64,000 nt of DNA, taken from the NCBI RefSeq assembly GCF_947502395.1, contig NZ_CANMZM010000001.1, positions 434,001 to 498,000 on the forward strand, given 5' to 3'. Below, piece by piece: positions 19,216 to 28,933 of this stretch (position 1 is the first letter of the stretch; each line of letters opens with the position of its first letter). The translations under genes were made by a program, and so were the position numbers. Source of the stretch: an uncultured Erythrobacter sp. (GTDB lineage: Bacteria; Pseudomonadota; Alphaproteobacteria; Sphingomonadales; Sphingomonadaceae). The notes beneath the pieces were generated by a model. It was not told the origin of the DNA. It saw nothing but the letters and a program-made list of their open reading frames with translations, and made no database searches.

Positions 19216-20417
19216 GCGACTGGCTTGACCTACATGCGGCGCAGGAGCGACTCCTCGCCCTCGTGCCGGAAATGCGAGGCGAAGAAGTGCCAGTTGAAGA
19301 TGCCAGTGGCAGGGTGCTTAGCCGTGACCTAACAGCCCAGCGCACTCAGCCACCCTCCGATCTTTCTGCGATGGACGGCTATGCGATTGCTGGAGAAGGT
19401 CCATGGACCCTGATGGGCGAAAGCCGCTGCGGTGCACCCTTCACTGGTGCTCTCAATCCCGACGAAGCGGTGCGGATCTCAACCGGCGCACACATTCCTG
19501 AGGGTGCTCATAGCGTACTAATGCAGGAAAATGCCTCGCGAGACGGCGAGCGCCTTTCTGCGGAGGAGACGCCGAAACTCGGCCGTCATATCCGAAAGCG
19601 AGGCTTTGACTTTGTCGAGGGCGACCCCTTGCTCACCGCAGGAACGATGATCGCTCCTCAGCACATAGCGCTGGCTATGGCCGCTGGGTACGGCGTGCTG
19701 CCCGTTTCCAAGATGCCCCGCGTCGGTGTCCTTGATAGCGGTGACGAACTCGCACCGGACCCGGCCAACTGTGCACCCGATCAAATACCGGCAAGCAATG
19801 GGGCGATGATCGCATCTATGGTTGCCCCGCTCGCCGGCAAGCCTAAGCGGATCGGCCCCGTCGGTGATGATCTGGATGCGCTCGGCAAGTCTCTTGAACA
19901 AGCCGAAGACTGCGACATTCTCATAACCTCGGGAGGCGCATCGGTAGGGGATCATGACCTGGTGCAAGAGGCTTTGCGCCGATGGGGCGCTGAGATCGCA
20001 TTCTGGAAGGTCGCGATCAAACCGGGGAAGCCTCTTATGGTGGCAACACGCAGGTCGAGCGGAAGGCAAAAGCTGATCCTCGGGCTTCCGGGCAATCCAG
20101 TATCGAGCTTTGTCACCGCCTTTCTGTTTGCCTTGCCCGCAATCCGCGCCAGCCTTGGAATGTCATCGGTAATTTCGCATTGTCAAACGCTTTTGGCGGG
20201 TGAAGTCTTTGTCCCCGGCGGGCCAAGGCGCGAGTTCTTACGCGGAATATCTGATGGCCAAAATGTCGTGCGCGCTGCGTCCCAAGATTCGAGTGCACTT
20301 GCGTCGCTTGCATTGGCCAACTGCCTGATTGTCCGAGAGCCTGAAGCATCCGAAACAGCGGTGGGTGAGCCTGTTTCGGTCTACAGCCTCCAGAATGGCG
20401 GTTTTGTGGGATTTTGA
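19194..20417 (+). CDS. moeA: Molybdopterin molybdenumtransferase
   Basis: About 407 residues. It inserts molybdate into adenylated molybdopterin, the last step of molybdenum cofactor synthesis. The N-terminal block LSAMDGYAI, the molybdopterin-binding domain with ILITSGGASVGDHDLV, and the KPGKPL...LGLPGNPVSSFV motif identify MoeA. The start is uncertain. ATG 19194 overlaps moaC by 22 bases. TTG 19212 would overlap the moaC stop as TTGA and give the neat N-terminus (M)SDWLDLHAAQERLL. The C-terminal domain is present at normal length. Confidence 0.93.
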   Translation: MESERSLSDWLDLHAAQERLLALVPEMRGEEVPVEDASGRVLSRDLTAQRTQPPSDLSAMDGYAIAGEGPWTLMGESRCGAPFTGALNPDEAVRISTGAHIPEGAHSVLMQENASRDGERLSAEETPKLGRHIRKRGFDFVEGDPLLTAGTMIAPQHIALAMAAGYGVLPVSKMPRVGVLDSGDELAPDPANCAPDQIPASNGAMIASMVAPLAGKPKRIGPVGDDLDALGKSLEQAEDCDILITSGGASVGDHDLVQEALRRWGAEIAFWKVAIKPGKPLMVATRRSSGRQKLILGLPGNPVSSFVTAFLFALPAIRASLGMSSVISHCQTLLAGEVFVPGGPRREFLRGISDGQNVVRAASQDSSALASLALANCLIVREPEASETAVGEPVSVYSLQNGGFVGF

Positions 20418-20430
20418 GCTTGAGCCCGGC

Positions 20431-20459
20431 TTGACTTGATGAATCAAGTTGCCTATTCG
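20431..20459 (+). promoter_or_regulatory. Predicted lexA promoter with overlapping inverted repeat
   Basis: TTGACT (20431-20436) and TATTCG (20454-20459) are separated by 17 bases, fitting a sigma-70-type promoter. The last base of the -10 is the first base of the SOS box. The inverted repeat ACTTGAT-GA-ATCAAGT (20434-20449) lies over the -35 and spacer and could be a second operator. It also lies just after the moeA stop. Confidence 0.5.
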
Positions 20460-20473
20460 TTCTACATTCGTTC
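20459..20473 (+). promoter_or_regulatory. LexA (SOS) box, GTTC-N7-GTTC
   Basis: GTTC at 20459-20462 and GTTC at 20470-20473, with exactly seven bases between, match the established alphaproteobacterial LexA operator. It overlaps the downstream edge of the predicted -10 and lies about 145 bases before the lexA start. This supports autorepression of lexA that is released by RecA after DNA damage. Confidence 0.88.
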
Positions 20474-20618
20474 ACCATATTGGTGCGCGGTTAGTGTTCT
20501 GTATCGCACCTGTTCCGCTTCTTTCGGTCGGTGCCTCTTCGGAGCGCGCGAATCTGGCACTGTGTGAAGGGCTGGAATTGTCTCTTTGCACACAAAGTGC
20601 GGCTGATGGAGTTTGCCA

Positions 20619-21314
20619 ATGCTTACGGCAAAGCAACATGAACTGATCCGTTTCATTCAGCAGAGGCTGGAGGAGACTGGAATTTCGCCGAGTTTTGAAG
20701 AAATGAAAGAAGCGCTCGATCTGAAGAGCAAATCGGGTGTGCACCGTTTGATCTCTGCTCTGGAAGAGCGTGGCTTTATCCGGCGCTTGCCCAACCGGGC
20801 GCGAGCTTTGGAAGTGATCAAGAATCCGGAAGATTCCACTCCCATTCCACGTGCCGCGCCCACTGTGGCGGCCAATGATGCGGTCACTCAGATTACCACT
20901 GCGACCAAGGCCGCGCCGGAACCTGCAAATGACGTGATCGAAATTCCTCTGCACGGACGGATTGCCGCTGGCGCTCCAATTGAAGCGTTGGAAGGGCAAA
21001 GCTCTCTACCTGTACCCGCTGCTTTGCTTGGTCCTGGGGAGCATTATGCGCTTGAAGTGTCCGGCGATTCGATGATCGAAGCTGGCATCTTTGATGGAGA
21101 TTTCGCTCTGGTGCGTCGGACGAATACCGCGCGCGATGGAGAGATAGTTGTCGCGCTTGTGCGGGGCGAAGAAGCGACGCTCAAATATCTCCACAAGGAT
21201 GGCGGACTTGTGCGCCTCGATCCCGCCAATGCAACCCATGATCCGCAGGTCTATGGGCCCGGAGAGGTCGAGGTTCAGGGCAAGCTCGCTGGTTTGCTTC
21301 GCCGCTATCATTAA
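20619..21314 (+). CDS. lexA: LexA repressor
   Basis: 231-residue SOS repressor. The N-terminal winged-helix domain ([40 protein letters not shown]) binds the operator. The C-terminal S24 peptidase domain has the self-cleavage bond Ala117-Gly118 in GRIAAGAPI and the Ser151/Lys189 dyad ([18 protein letters not shown]). A TTG at 20613 is in frame, but ATG 20619 is preferred, with GGAG eight bases upstream. The linker of about 35 residues is longer than in Escherichia coli, as usual in alphaproteobacteria. It is convergent with comEC. Confidence 0.97.
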   Translation: MLTAKQHELIRFIQQRLEETGISPSFEEMKEALDLKSKSGVHRLISALEERGFIRRLPNRARALEVIKNPEDSTPIPRAAPTVAANDAVTQITTATKAAPEPANDVIEIPLHGRIAAGAPIEALEGQSSLPVPAALLGPGEHYALEVSGDSMIEAGIFDGDFALVRRTNTARDGEIVVALVRGEEATLKYLHKDGGLVRLDPANATHDPQVYGPGEVEVQGKLAGLLRRYH

Positions 21315-21347
21315 GTTCGGTGTTCCGGGCGGGTTACTGGTCTCTAA

Positions 21348-23615
21348 CTAGTCTTGCCCGGCGCGCCACCATCCGTGTTCGCCCTGCCCTTCACTAACGC
21401 TAGTGATGTGCTGGTCTGCCAAATTCAACGCAAGTCCGCCGGTCTGATCAAGCAAGCGGCGATCGGCCTTAAGCCAGCGGGGAGAACAGGAGCGAGGTAG
21501 AAAGCGGTCGGCAACGACGATATCGGCTCGCTCGCAAGCGGCAGCAAGCGCACGCTCTTCGATCATGTCACGATTACGCGCGAGGAGGAGAGACCATTCC
21601 CGCCCTCCCCGGTCGAGAACAATGGTGCAGAACTCAAGGGAACAGCGCGCGCCCTGCCAATCGGCGAGCGGAATGGGTTCAGAGGTAACGCTGGACAACT
21701 CGAGGAGGTTATCGCGTGAGTATGACGACCGGCTATCGCGCAATGAAAGGAGACTTCGACTGCCGTCCTCCGCCTCAACTGTGATCCCAACGTGCCGTCC
21801 CTCTCTACCGATAAGAACATCTGGGATCGGTGTTGAGAAAAGCAGCACGGCTGCAAGTGTAGCCGGGACAAATCCCCAAAGCCGCCCCTTGCCGGTCCAC
21901 AAGGTCAGCCAAAGCCCTCCAACGGCAAAGAGTGCAATCGTCAGGCCGCTCATCTGCGGCATGAGCTTAACCGCTCCCGGTTGAGCCGACGTGAAGTGCG
22001 CAATACCAAGCAGAAGCTCGAGAGACCTCTCGGCCAGCCACCAAAACGGAGAGCCAAGACCAATGAGGTCAAACACTAATCCAAGCGCAATAAGCGGCAT
22101 TGAGATGAACGTCACAAGCGGGATCGCGAGCACATTGGCCGCCGCACCATAGAGGCCCGCACGATGAAAGTGGAAAAGCACGATTGGCATCAACGCTATC
22201 TCAATGACCAAACCGGTGATGAACAACATCGCTGCACCACGCCCCATCCGAACCAAAGCACCCTCTTCACGCGGTGCCATAAAGGCTCTGACTGCCGCGC
22301 TGGAATGGAGTGCGACAATCGCGAGCACCGCGGAAAAGCTCATCTGGAAGCTTGGTCCAACCACGCTCTCTGGCCAGAGGAGAAGCACAAAGATCGCCGC
22401 CACCGCTACCATGCGCAATGAAAGGGCATCACGCCCGCTTGCAAGCGCAATCAGCACCAACATCGCAGCTGCACAAGCGCGCACCGTGGGAACTTGAGCC
22501 CCAGTCAAGAGCGTGTAGCCAATACCTGCCATCGCCCCGATGCCCGCCGCGATGATCGGCAAACGAACTCGCAGGGCCAGATATGGGAAGAGGGCAAAAA
22601 GCTTGATCGCCACAAGGTAGGCTCCTCCGATCACGGCGGTCACATGCAAACCACTGATGGCGAGAAGATGAGTTAACCCTGCATCACGCATGGCATCACG
22701 GTCGCCTGCGGTAATTGCGCCGCGGTCACCACTGGCAAATGCTGCCGCGATATGGCCAGCAGAGCCGCCAACTTTGGACCGAACATGTTCGGAGAGCGAC
22801 CGTTGTACGCGCGCAATCACTCCGGCTTCCTCAGCCTTTTCCAGAACCTCCACACCGCCAATGACACTTCCCGTAGCCGCAAACCCCTTGAACCAAGCCG
22901 CTCGCGCGAAGTCATAAGCACCTGGTAGCATCGGGCTGGCCGGAGGCATTAGCCGCAGTCTCATACGCAGCACCGCCCCCTCGACCAAGGCACTGCCGCC
23001 CGAATCAGAGCGATATCGTGCGTCAGTCTCTGCAAGTGTCTCAAATGGGACATTCACCCGGATCTTACGACTTTGACCTGCCTCAGCATCTCGCACTGCC
23101 AAAGTCAGCCGAATGCGATCTTGCGCAGGCTGATCCTCGCGTGCCAGCACATAGCCTTGTACCCGCTCCACGGAAGGTCGCTCGATCGCGCTTGCACCTA
23201 CGAGCTCAGAGCGAAGCCATATGACCGAAACCCCGCATGCAAACACAAGCGCGCAGGCGATCACAGCATTGCGCAAATGATCGCGATTGGAGTGGTCGCG
23301 CCAGACCGCCAGTGCGAAGATGGTAGTAATGACAGCAAACCCAATGGCACTCGCCCATTGCCAAGGCGATTTGAGATAGAACCATGTAAGAATGCCTCCT
23401 GCGAAGAGCACCGCGAGCCATGGGGCTCGGTCAAAGCCTGCTTCGGCCAGAAAGCGCTCAGCTCGATCGGCAATCGCGCTCCAAATGCTGGACAATCCAG
23501 CGCCCCTTTGCCAGAGGCCCTGTGAAGCCTTTCGAGGCGTGAGTGGGACCCTCCCCGAACCGGCCTTGCCGCCCGCGGGTTCGTCTCCGATTGGAATAAT
23601 CGGCGCATCGGCCAT
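21348..23615 (-). CDS. comEC: ComEC/Rec2-family DNA uptake channel, degenerate C-terminal domain
   Basis: 755-residue polytopic membrane protein. The N-terminal region has two or three TM helices and a DUF4131/OB-like domain (about 60-260). The competence channel core begins at [22 protein letters not shown] and continues through about ten TM segments to about residue 600. The last 150 residues sit where full ComEC proteins have a metallo-beta-lactamase-like domain, but no HxHxDH motif is present, so any nuclease activity there is probably lost. In naturally competent bacteria the protein carries single-stranded DNA across the inner membrane. It is divergent from gltX with 65 bases between starts. 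Confidence 0.88.
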   Translation of the reverse strand: MADAPIIPIGDEPAGGKAGSGRVPLTPRKASQGLWQRGAGLSSIWSAIADRAERFLAEAGFDRAPWLAVLFAGGILTWFYLKSPWQWASAIGFAVITTIFALAVWRDHSNRDHLRNAVIACALVFACGVSVIWLRSELVGASAIERPSVERVQGYVLAREDQPAQDRIRLTLAVRDAEAGQSRKIRVNVPFETLAETDARYRSDSGGSALVEGAVLRMRLRLMPPASPMLPGAYDFARAAWFKGFAATGSVIGGVEVLEKAEEAGVIARVQRSLSEHVRSKVGGSAGHIAAAFASGDRGAITAGDRDAMRDAGLTHLLAISGLHVTAVIGGAYLVAIKLFALFPYLALRVRLPIIAAGIGAMAGIGYTLLTGAQVPTVRACAAAMLVLIALASGRDALSLRMVAVAAIFVLLLWPESVVGPSFQMSFSAVLAIVALHSSAAVRAFMAPREEGALVRMGRGAAMLFITGLVIEIALMPIVLFHFHRAGLYGAAANVLAIPLVTFISMPLIALGLVFDLIGLGSPFWWLAERSLELLLGIAHFTSAQPGAVKLMPQMSGLTIALFAVGGLWLTLWTGKGRLWGFVPATLAAVLLFSTPIPDVLIGREGRHVGITVEAEDGSRSLLSLRDSRSSYSRDNLLELSSVTSEPIPLADWQGARCSLEFCTIVLDRGGREWSLLLARNRDMIEERALAAACERADIVVADRFLPRSCSPRWLKADRRLLDQTGGLALNLADQHITSVSEGQGEHGWWRAGQD

Positions 23616-23680
23616 CAGTTCGCTTCCCCCCTTTGGGCAGCATCTCTTCCATGCGTCAAATAGATAGGAAATGTAAGTCT

Positions 23681-25111
23681 ATGGCGACCGAAACGCCGAA
23701 TTCTTCTGCCAGCGCACCGGTTGTTACTAGGTTTGCGCCCTCGCCGACCGGATTTTTACATATTGGCGGCGCACGCACAGCCTTGTTTAACTGGCTTTTT
23801 GCCCGGCATTACGGGGGTAAGGCGCTTTTGCGGATCGAAGATACTGACAAGAAGCGCTCAACCCAAGAAGCCATTGATGCTATCCTTGACGGGCTCGATT
23901 GGCTTGGCCTCGATTACGATGGCGAGCCCGTTTTCCAGTCTCATCGCGCCGAACGCCATGCACAGGTCGCACATCAGCTTCTTGAGACCGGTCATGCGTA
24001 TAAGTGCTTTGCCACTCCCGAGGAGCTTGAAGCTATGCGCGCGGAGCAGCGCGCAAACAAACAACCCATGCGATATGACGGACGTTGGCGCGATCGCGAC
24101 CCGTCCGAGGCCCCTGAGGGCGCGCCGTTTGCCGTACGCCTGAAAACCCCCGTCGAAGGCGAAGCGACCATCGAAGACCACGTTCAAGGCGCCGTTTCGG
24201 TTAAGAACGAGGAGATTGACGATTATATAATCCTGCGCGCTGATGGCACACCGACATATATGCTCGCCGTGGTCGTCGACGACCACGATATGGGTGTGAC
24301 CCATGTTATTCGCGGCGATGACCATCTCAATAACGCCTTCCGCCAACTGCCAATCTATCACGCCATGGACGTGATTGAAGGCGGTTGGGCAGTTCCTGAA
24401 TATGCGCATGTCCCACTCATCCATGGTGCGGATGGGGCGAAATTGTCAAAACGTCACGGCGCATTGGGAGCTGAAACCTATCGCGATGAATATGGCATTC
24501 TGCCTGAGGCCCTGTTCAACTATCTCCTGCGCCTCGGTTGGGGGCACGGAGACCGCGAAGAAATTACGCAAGCAGAAGCAATTGAACTGTTTGAGCTTTC
24601 CGGCGTTGGCAAGAGCCCTTCCCGCTTTGACCTAAAGAAACTTGAAAACCTGAACGGCCACTACATACGCGAGAAAAACAATACGGATCTCGCTCCGTTG
24701 GTCGCAAAGCGAATTGGTGAGCATGCTGACATTTCGCTTTTGACCGAGGCGATGCCGGTTCTTAAAACCCGCGCCAAAAACTTGGATGAACTCGCCGAAG
24801 GGGCTGGCTTCCTATTCGCCAAGCGTCCGCTCAAAATGTCGGAAAAGGCAGCAAAATTGCTTGATGACGATGGCAGGGCTCGCCTTCGTTCGGTTTCTGA
24901 CGCATTATCCTCTCAAAATAACTGGACAATCGAGGCTCTCGAAGCCAGTACGAAGGCACTTGCTGAGGAACTTGGATTGGGCCTTGGAAAGTTGGCGCAG
25001 CCGATGCGTGCTGCCCTCACCGGGACGACAACATCGCCCGGAATTTACGACGTACTGGTCCTTTTGGGACGGGATGAATCCTTGGCTCGTATCGACGCAC
25101 AAGCTGCGTAA
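23681..25111 (+). CDS. gltX: Glutamate--tRNA ligase
   Basis: 476-residue class I aminoacyl-tRNA synthetase charging tRNA-Glu. It has the HIGH-type motif as HIGG in [20 protein letters not shown], the [10 protein letters not shown] signature and the KMSKS-type motif KLSKRHGAL. The C-terminal anticodon-binding helical domain (about 330-476) is present. The frame is open to 23633, but ATG 23681 gives the standard short N-terminus ([18 protein letters not shown]). Alphaproteobacteria often have two GltX forms; whether this one also mischarges tRNA-Gln cannot be told here. Confidence 0.96.
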   Translation: MATETPNSSASAPVVTRFAPSPTGFLHIGGARTALFNWLFARHYGGKALLRIEDTDKKRSTQEAIDAILDGLDWLGLDYDGEPVFQSHRAERHAQVAHQLLETGHAYKCFATPEELEAMRAEQRANKQPMRYDGRWRDRDPSEAPEGAPFAVRLKTPVEGEATIEDHVQGAVSVKNEEIDDYIILRADGTPTYMLAVVVDDHDMGVTHVIRGDDHLNNAFRQLPIYHAMDVIEGGWAVPEYAHVPLIHGADGAKLSKRHGALGAETYRDEYGILPEALFNYLLRLGWGHGDREEITQAEAIELFELSGVGKSPSRFDLKKLENLNGHYIREKNNTDLAPLVAKRIGEHADISLLTEAMPVLKTRAKNLDELAEGAGFLFAKRPLKMSEKAAKLLDDDGRARLRSVSDALSSQNNWTIEALEASTKALAEELGLGLGKLAQPMRAALTGTTTSPGIYDVLVLLGRDESLARIDAQAA

Positions 25112-25154
25112 GACGGGCCGTCCACTGGACACGGAAATATTGATTAGGAGAAAC

Positions 25155-26444
25155 ATGGTGGCTGATAAGCAAGCAACTCTCAACCTTGGCGGCAACAGCA
25201 TTGACCTCCCCGTGCTTGAGGGCAGCACCGGACCTGACGTCGTTGATATTCGGAAGCTCTATGGCGCAACCGGCGCCTTCACTTTTGATCCGGGATATAA
25301 GTCGACGGCCAGCTGCGAAAGCGCGCTTACTTATATCGATGGGCAGGAAGGCGTGCTCCTCCATCGCGGCTATCCTATCGGCCAATTGGCTGAGCACTCC
25401 AGCTTTATGGAAGTGAGCTATTTGCTCCTCAACGGCGAGTTGCCAAACGCTGATGAACTTAGCGACTTTGAGGGTACAATCACACGCCACACCATGCTGC
25501 ATGAGCAGTTGATGACCTTCTATCGAGGTTTCCGCCGTGATGCCCACCCGATGGCAATCATGTGCGGCGTGGTCGGCGCCTTGTCAGCGTTTTACCACGA
25601 CAGCACGGATATTGCTGACCCTGAGCACCGCAAGATATCTTCCCATCGCTTAATCGCAAAAATGCCAACCATTGCGGCGATGGCGTATAAGTACGCAGTC
25701 GGTCAGCCGTTCCTTTATCCGGACAATTCATTGTCTTACACCGGTAACTTCCTGCGGATGACCTTTGGGGTTCCCGCTGAGGAGTATGAGATCCATCCTG
25801 CGATTGAGAAGGCCATGGATCGCATTTTCATCCTCCATGCCGACCATGAGCAGAACGCTTCGACTTCGACGGTACGGCTCGCAGGATCCTCGGGCGCTAA
25901 CCCGTTTGCCTGTATTGCTGCTGGTATTGCTTGCCTTTGGGGCCCCGCTCACGGTGGTGCGAACGAAGCAGCGCTCAACATGCTGCAGGAAATCGGGACA
26001 CCAGACCGCATCCCACACTATATTGAGCGCGCGAAAGATAAAAACGATCCGTTCCGCCTTATGGGCTTTGGCCACCGCGTCTATAAGAATTACGACCCGC
26101 GTGCGACGGTTATGCAGAAGACTCTGCGTGAGGTGTTTGAGGCACTCGAAACGACTGACCCCGTGTTTGAAACCGCACTCAAGCTTGAAGAGCTTGCTCT
26201 CAATGACGACTACTTCAAAGAGAAGAAGCTCTTCCCCAATGTGGATTTCTACTCAGGTATCATTCTGAGCTCGGTGGGCTTCCCGACCACGATGTTTACC
26301 GCGCTCTTCGCGCTGGCCCGGACTGTAGGCTGGGTGGCGCAGTGGAACGAGATGATCTCTGACCCAGCTCAAGTCATTGGTCGCCCGCGTCAGCTTTACA
26401 CAGGCCCAACTCAGCGTGACTACGTGCCGATTGGTCAGCGCTGA
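25155..26444 (+). CDS. gltA: Citrate synthase
   Basis: 429 residues. It condenses oxaloacetate and acetyl-CoA to citrate, the entry step of the TCA cycle. The frame is open far upstream, but ATG 25155 is chosen for its GGAG at 25147-25150 and the usual N-terminus of the hexameric, NADH-sensitive type I enzyme. Catalytic regions are [23 protein letters not shown] (His), [14 protein letters not shown] (His) and FPNVDFYSG (Asp). It lies 43 bases after gltX and is followed by a clear terminator. Confidence 0.97.
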   Translation: MVADKQATLNLGGNSIDLPVLEGSTGPDVVDIRKLYGATGAFTFDPGYKSTASCESALTYIDGQEGVLLHRGYPIGQLAEHSSFMEVSYLLLNGELPNADELSDFEGTITRHTMLHEQLMTFYRGFRRDAHPMAIMCGVVGALSAFYHDSTDIADPEHRKISSHRLIAKMPTIAAMAYKYAVGQPFLYPDNSLSYTGNFLRMTFGVPAEEYEIHPAIEKAMDRIFILHADHEQNASTSTVRLAGSSGANPFACIAAGIACLWGPAHGGANEAALNMLQEIGTPDRIPHYIERAKDKNDPFRLMGFGHRVYKNYDPRATVMQKTLREVFEALETTDPVFETALKLEELALNDDYFKEKKLFPNVDFYSGIILSSVGFPTTMFTALFALARTVGWVAQWNEMISDPAQVIGRPRQLYTGPTQRDYVPIGQR

Positions 26445-26468
26445 GACGAGACTGAGAGGTTCGAAAGG

Positions 26469-26498
26469 CGCGGTCTGCAGTTATGCAGCCCGCGTTTT
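26469..26498 (+). terminator. Intrinsic terminator after gltA
   Basis: CGCGGTCTGCA (26469-26479) pairs with TGCAGCCCGCG (26484-26494) around the loop GTTA, with one T/C mismatch, and TTTT follows at 26495-26498. It lies 25 bases after the gltA stop and directly before the convergent kinase-like gene. Confidence 0.85.
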
Positions 26499-26505
26499 GA
26501 GACCC

Positions 26506-27942
26506 TTACGTAGCCGTATGTAACGGCAAACTCAGCTTGAATTCGGCTCCGATCAGTTGATCACCAGAGCGCGATGGTAGCACCTCAAGGTTACCGCCCA
26601 TGGCCAGCGCGAGCTTGCGCGAGATAAACAGGCCGAGCCCAGAGCCGGTATCATTCCCGCCATCACTATCGCGGCCAAGGCGCTCAAACTTGTCAAAGAT
26701 CTTTGCCGCTTGATCTTGAGACACACCAGGCCCTTGATCACTAATAGTGACAGTTGCCCGGTCACCTGTTTCTTGGGAGACTTTGACATACACATCGCTG
26801 CCCGTCGGGGAATAGGCGATGGCGTTACCGATGAGATTGATAAGGATCTGCAAGACCCGTCGAAACTCTGCGTTGGCGAAAATCGGTTCGGCCAATTCTT
26901 CAATATTGACTGTGATGTCTCTCGACTGAGCGCGAACACCTAAAATCCCCGCCGACCGCGTAGCAACATCAACCAAATCAACTCGTTCCTTGGTTGTTGT
27001 AAACCCGGGTGCCTCGACCACTTCCAAATCCGCTAGATCGTCAAGCATACCCGACAAGTGATGACCTGCGGCGGCAATATTGGCGGCATATTCGCTGTAT
27101 TCGTCACGCAACGGTCCAGCAAGGCGGGCGTGCACTGTCTCAGCATTGGCGATTATCCGAGCAATTGGCTGGCGCAGGACGGGTGTCAACGCGCTTCCGA
27201 TCAACCGTGAATGCTCCGGAGCCGTGTCCTCAGCACCACCACCGTCCGCGGCATCCTCATCTAGCAACTGATCGGTGATAAGTAGCAGTTCAAACCCGCG
27301 TGGCGCTGAGCTCGCGGGGCCAACAGGCAACAATCGCACACGCCAAATCCGATCTGAGCCCGGCACACGGGCCCTTGCCCCGTCGAGCAAACGCCAGTGG
27401 AGCGGTTGCTCGTGAGTGATACCAGCAAGCTCGACATATTCGCTCCACGCTTTACCTGGAGCAAGCTCCACGGCCTTCACAAGCGCCTGTGCGTCAGCGC
27501 TCACAGACGTGATGAACTGGAGTTTCTGACGCGCATCAAGACGTGCGGTGATTTCCGCAGAGGCACGGTCCGAAGCGTCAAGCCATTCGATACCCTGGAG
27601 CGAGTTACCATTCGCTTGCCCAGCGCTCTGCCAGTTCTCTATCAGGATTGCGCAACCACCGAGCGCATCGGCGCCCCCTTCATCTCCCTCATCCACCGGG
27701 TGAATGCGCACAAAACCAGCAACCGTATCTTGCCCGTCAAAGGCGCTAAACTCACGTGCTATCCGCAGGCCAAGCTTACGGCACTGCTGAACCAGTTCGA
27801 GAAGTTCAGGCACGGCCAGAGCGCCTGGCAAGCTGCCACCGCATGCCTCCTGGAGCTCTGCGAGCGGCTCATCTGCGCGGATGAGCCGGTCGTGCTCATC
27901 GGTCAGGCCATGAGCCGCGACAATGGATTGCTGACGGTTCAT
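26506..27942 (-). CDS. Histidine-kinase-like protein lacking the phospho-acceptor His
   Basis: 478 residues, with no TM segment, so cytoplasmic. Residues 45-240 contain two weakly PAS-like regions. A dimerisation helix pair at about 243-310 aligns with PleC-type HisKA domains, but the H-box SHELRTPL reads TPVLRQPI (253-260), so the phospho-acceptor His is Pro254 (codon 27181-27183). The HATPase domain is complete: N-box INLIGNAIAYS (368-378), G1 SDQGPGVS (401-408), F-box IFDKFERLG and G2 TGSGLGLFIS. It may bind ATP and signal by conformation or phosphorylate nothing. ATG 27942 overlaps the DUF2336 stop by four bases (ATGA). Confidence 0.85.
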   Translation of the reverse strand: MNRQQSIVAAHGLTDEHDRLIRADEPLAELQEACGGSLPGALAVPELLELVQQCRKLGLRIAREFSAFDGQDTVAGFVRIHPVDEGDEGGADALGGCAILIENWQSAGQANGNSLQGIEWLDASDRASAEITARLDARQKLQFITSVSADAQALVKAVELAPGKAWSEYVELAGITHEQPLHWRLLDGARARVPGSDRIWRVRLLPVGPASSAPRGFELLLITDQLLDEDAADGGGAEDTAPEHSRLIGSALTPVLRQPIARIIANAETVHARLAGPLRDEYSEYAANIAAAGHHLSGMLDDLADLEVVEAPGFTTTKERVDLVDVATRSAGILGVRAQSRDITVNIEELAEPIFANAEFRRVLQILINLIGNAIAYSPTGSDVYVKVSQETGDRATVTISDQGPGVSQDQAAKIFDKFERLGRDSDGGNDTGSGLGLFISRKLALAMGGNLEVLPSRSGDQLIGAEFKLSLPLHTAT

Positions 27943-28898
27943 GACAGTTCGCCCTCAGGCCCAGTCAAAGTGCGAAGCAATTCCTGCGAATGTGCTTGGG
28001 ATATTGTCTCGAAGCCACTGGGCAAAGCGCGTGTCCCGCCGAGCAAGGCGAGTTGTCCCTCAATCGCATTGATATTAAGACCCGCGGCGATAAGAATAAG
28101 TACCAATCTGAAAGTCTGGCCCTCATGGCAGGCGAAGACCACGTGCTCCCGCTCTTGCCGAGTCAACGACGCAGTGGCGCTCGCGAAGAGCGCTAGACCA
28201 GCATGGCCGATATCGAGCGCTGCAATCGCCCCTCCCTGCATCGACGAAGCGAGGCGAGCGAACAGCCCGATCCTGCTTTGCGCCTCGTCGAAGTCGCGTT
28301 TGATTGTCTGGACCGCGCCCGCAACACCTTCAGGGTGCAAGGCAAGTTCAGTCGCCTCAAAATGCGTTAGAACCCGCCAAAGCAATTGAGACGGAAGCTC
28401 GCCGAGGGGCAGTTCCATTCGCTCTTGGCCTTGGCAAAAGCGTGATTGCGCCGCCAATGCCATCATTGCGACCTCAGCGATTTCGGGTCTCTCGGATGCT
28501 ATCAATTCTTGCATCAGCGGGCTCAGAATGGGGTCAACGCCAACGCGCTGCTGCACTTGTTTAGTCAAAACCCCCTCTAGCACGACAGAATAAAGGTGAT
28601 CTACCAAGCTCTCATCGCCTCGCAAATGATCGATAAGCTTGGATTGCGCTTGCGATTGAATCAGTGCGTTCTTTGCGTCCAACGGGAGGCTTGCAAGCAA
28701 CTGATCGGCAATATGACGCAGCATTCCCCGTAAACGCGCGACAATCGCGTCGCTCACAAGGCTTGGCCCATCGCTATCAAGCAAGTGAGCAATGACGGGC
28801 GCGAGCGAGCGTAGCGCACGGTTGCCGCGCGCTATTTCATCCTGAAGGATTGCGTCCACTAAGGTGGACTGAGATCGATCAATCGCCATTTTGCCCAT
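27939..28898 (-). CDS. DUF2336-like all-helical protein
   Basis: 319 residues, predicted soluble and almost entirely alpha-helical, with repeated helix pairs like HEAT repeats (SLAPVIAHLLDSDGPSLVSDAIVARL; EIAEVAMMALAAQSRF; FARLASSMQGGAIAALDIGHAGLALF, each given only in part as family evidence). It resembles the DUF2336 family, which occurs mainly in alphaproteobacteria and has no assigned function. A nearby in-frame ATG (28889) is an equally possible start. It is translationally coupled to the kinase-like gene (ATGA), which suggests the two proteins work together, perhaps with this one as regulator or scaffold. Confidence 0.65.
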   Translation of the reverse strand: MGKMAIDRSQSTLVDAILQDEIARGNRALRSLAPVIAHLLDSDGPSLVSDAIVARLRGMLRHIADQLLASLPLDAKNALIQSQAQSKLIDHLRGDESLVDHLYSVVLEGVLTKQVQQRVGVDPILSPLMQELIASERPEIAEVAMMALAAQSRFCQGQERMELPLGELPSQLLWRVLTHFEATELALHPEGVAGAVQTIKRDFDEAQSRIGLFARLASSMQGGAIAALDIGHAGLALFASATASLTRQEREHVVFACHEGQTFRLVLILIAAGLNINAIEGQLALLGGTRALPSGFETISQAHSQELLRTLTGPEGELS

Positions 28899-28933
28899 TT
28901 AGCACCCCCTACAGGGTCATGGTTAAGCCACCG

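Noticed and set aside
20494..20517. Second SOS-box-like pair (GTTC...GTTC) upstream of lexA
   Set aside because: The spacing is 12 bases, not the seven required for the alphaproteobacterial LexA operator.
27397..28389. 330-codon plus-strand open frame across the kinase-like and DUF2336 genes
   Set aside because: It runs opposite two better-supported and translationally coupled genes, and its sequence shows no domain.
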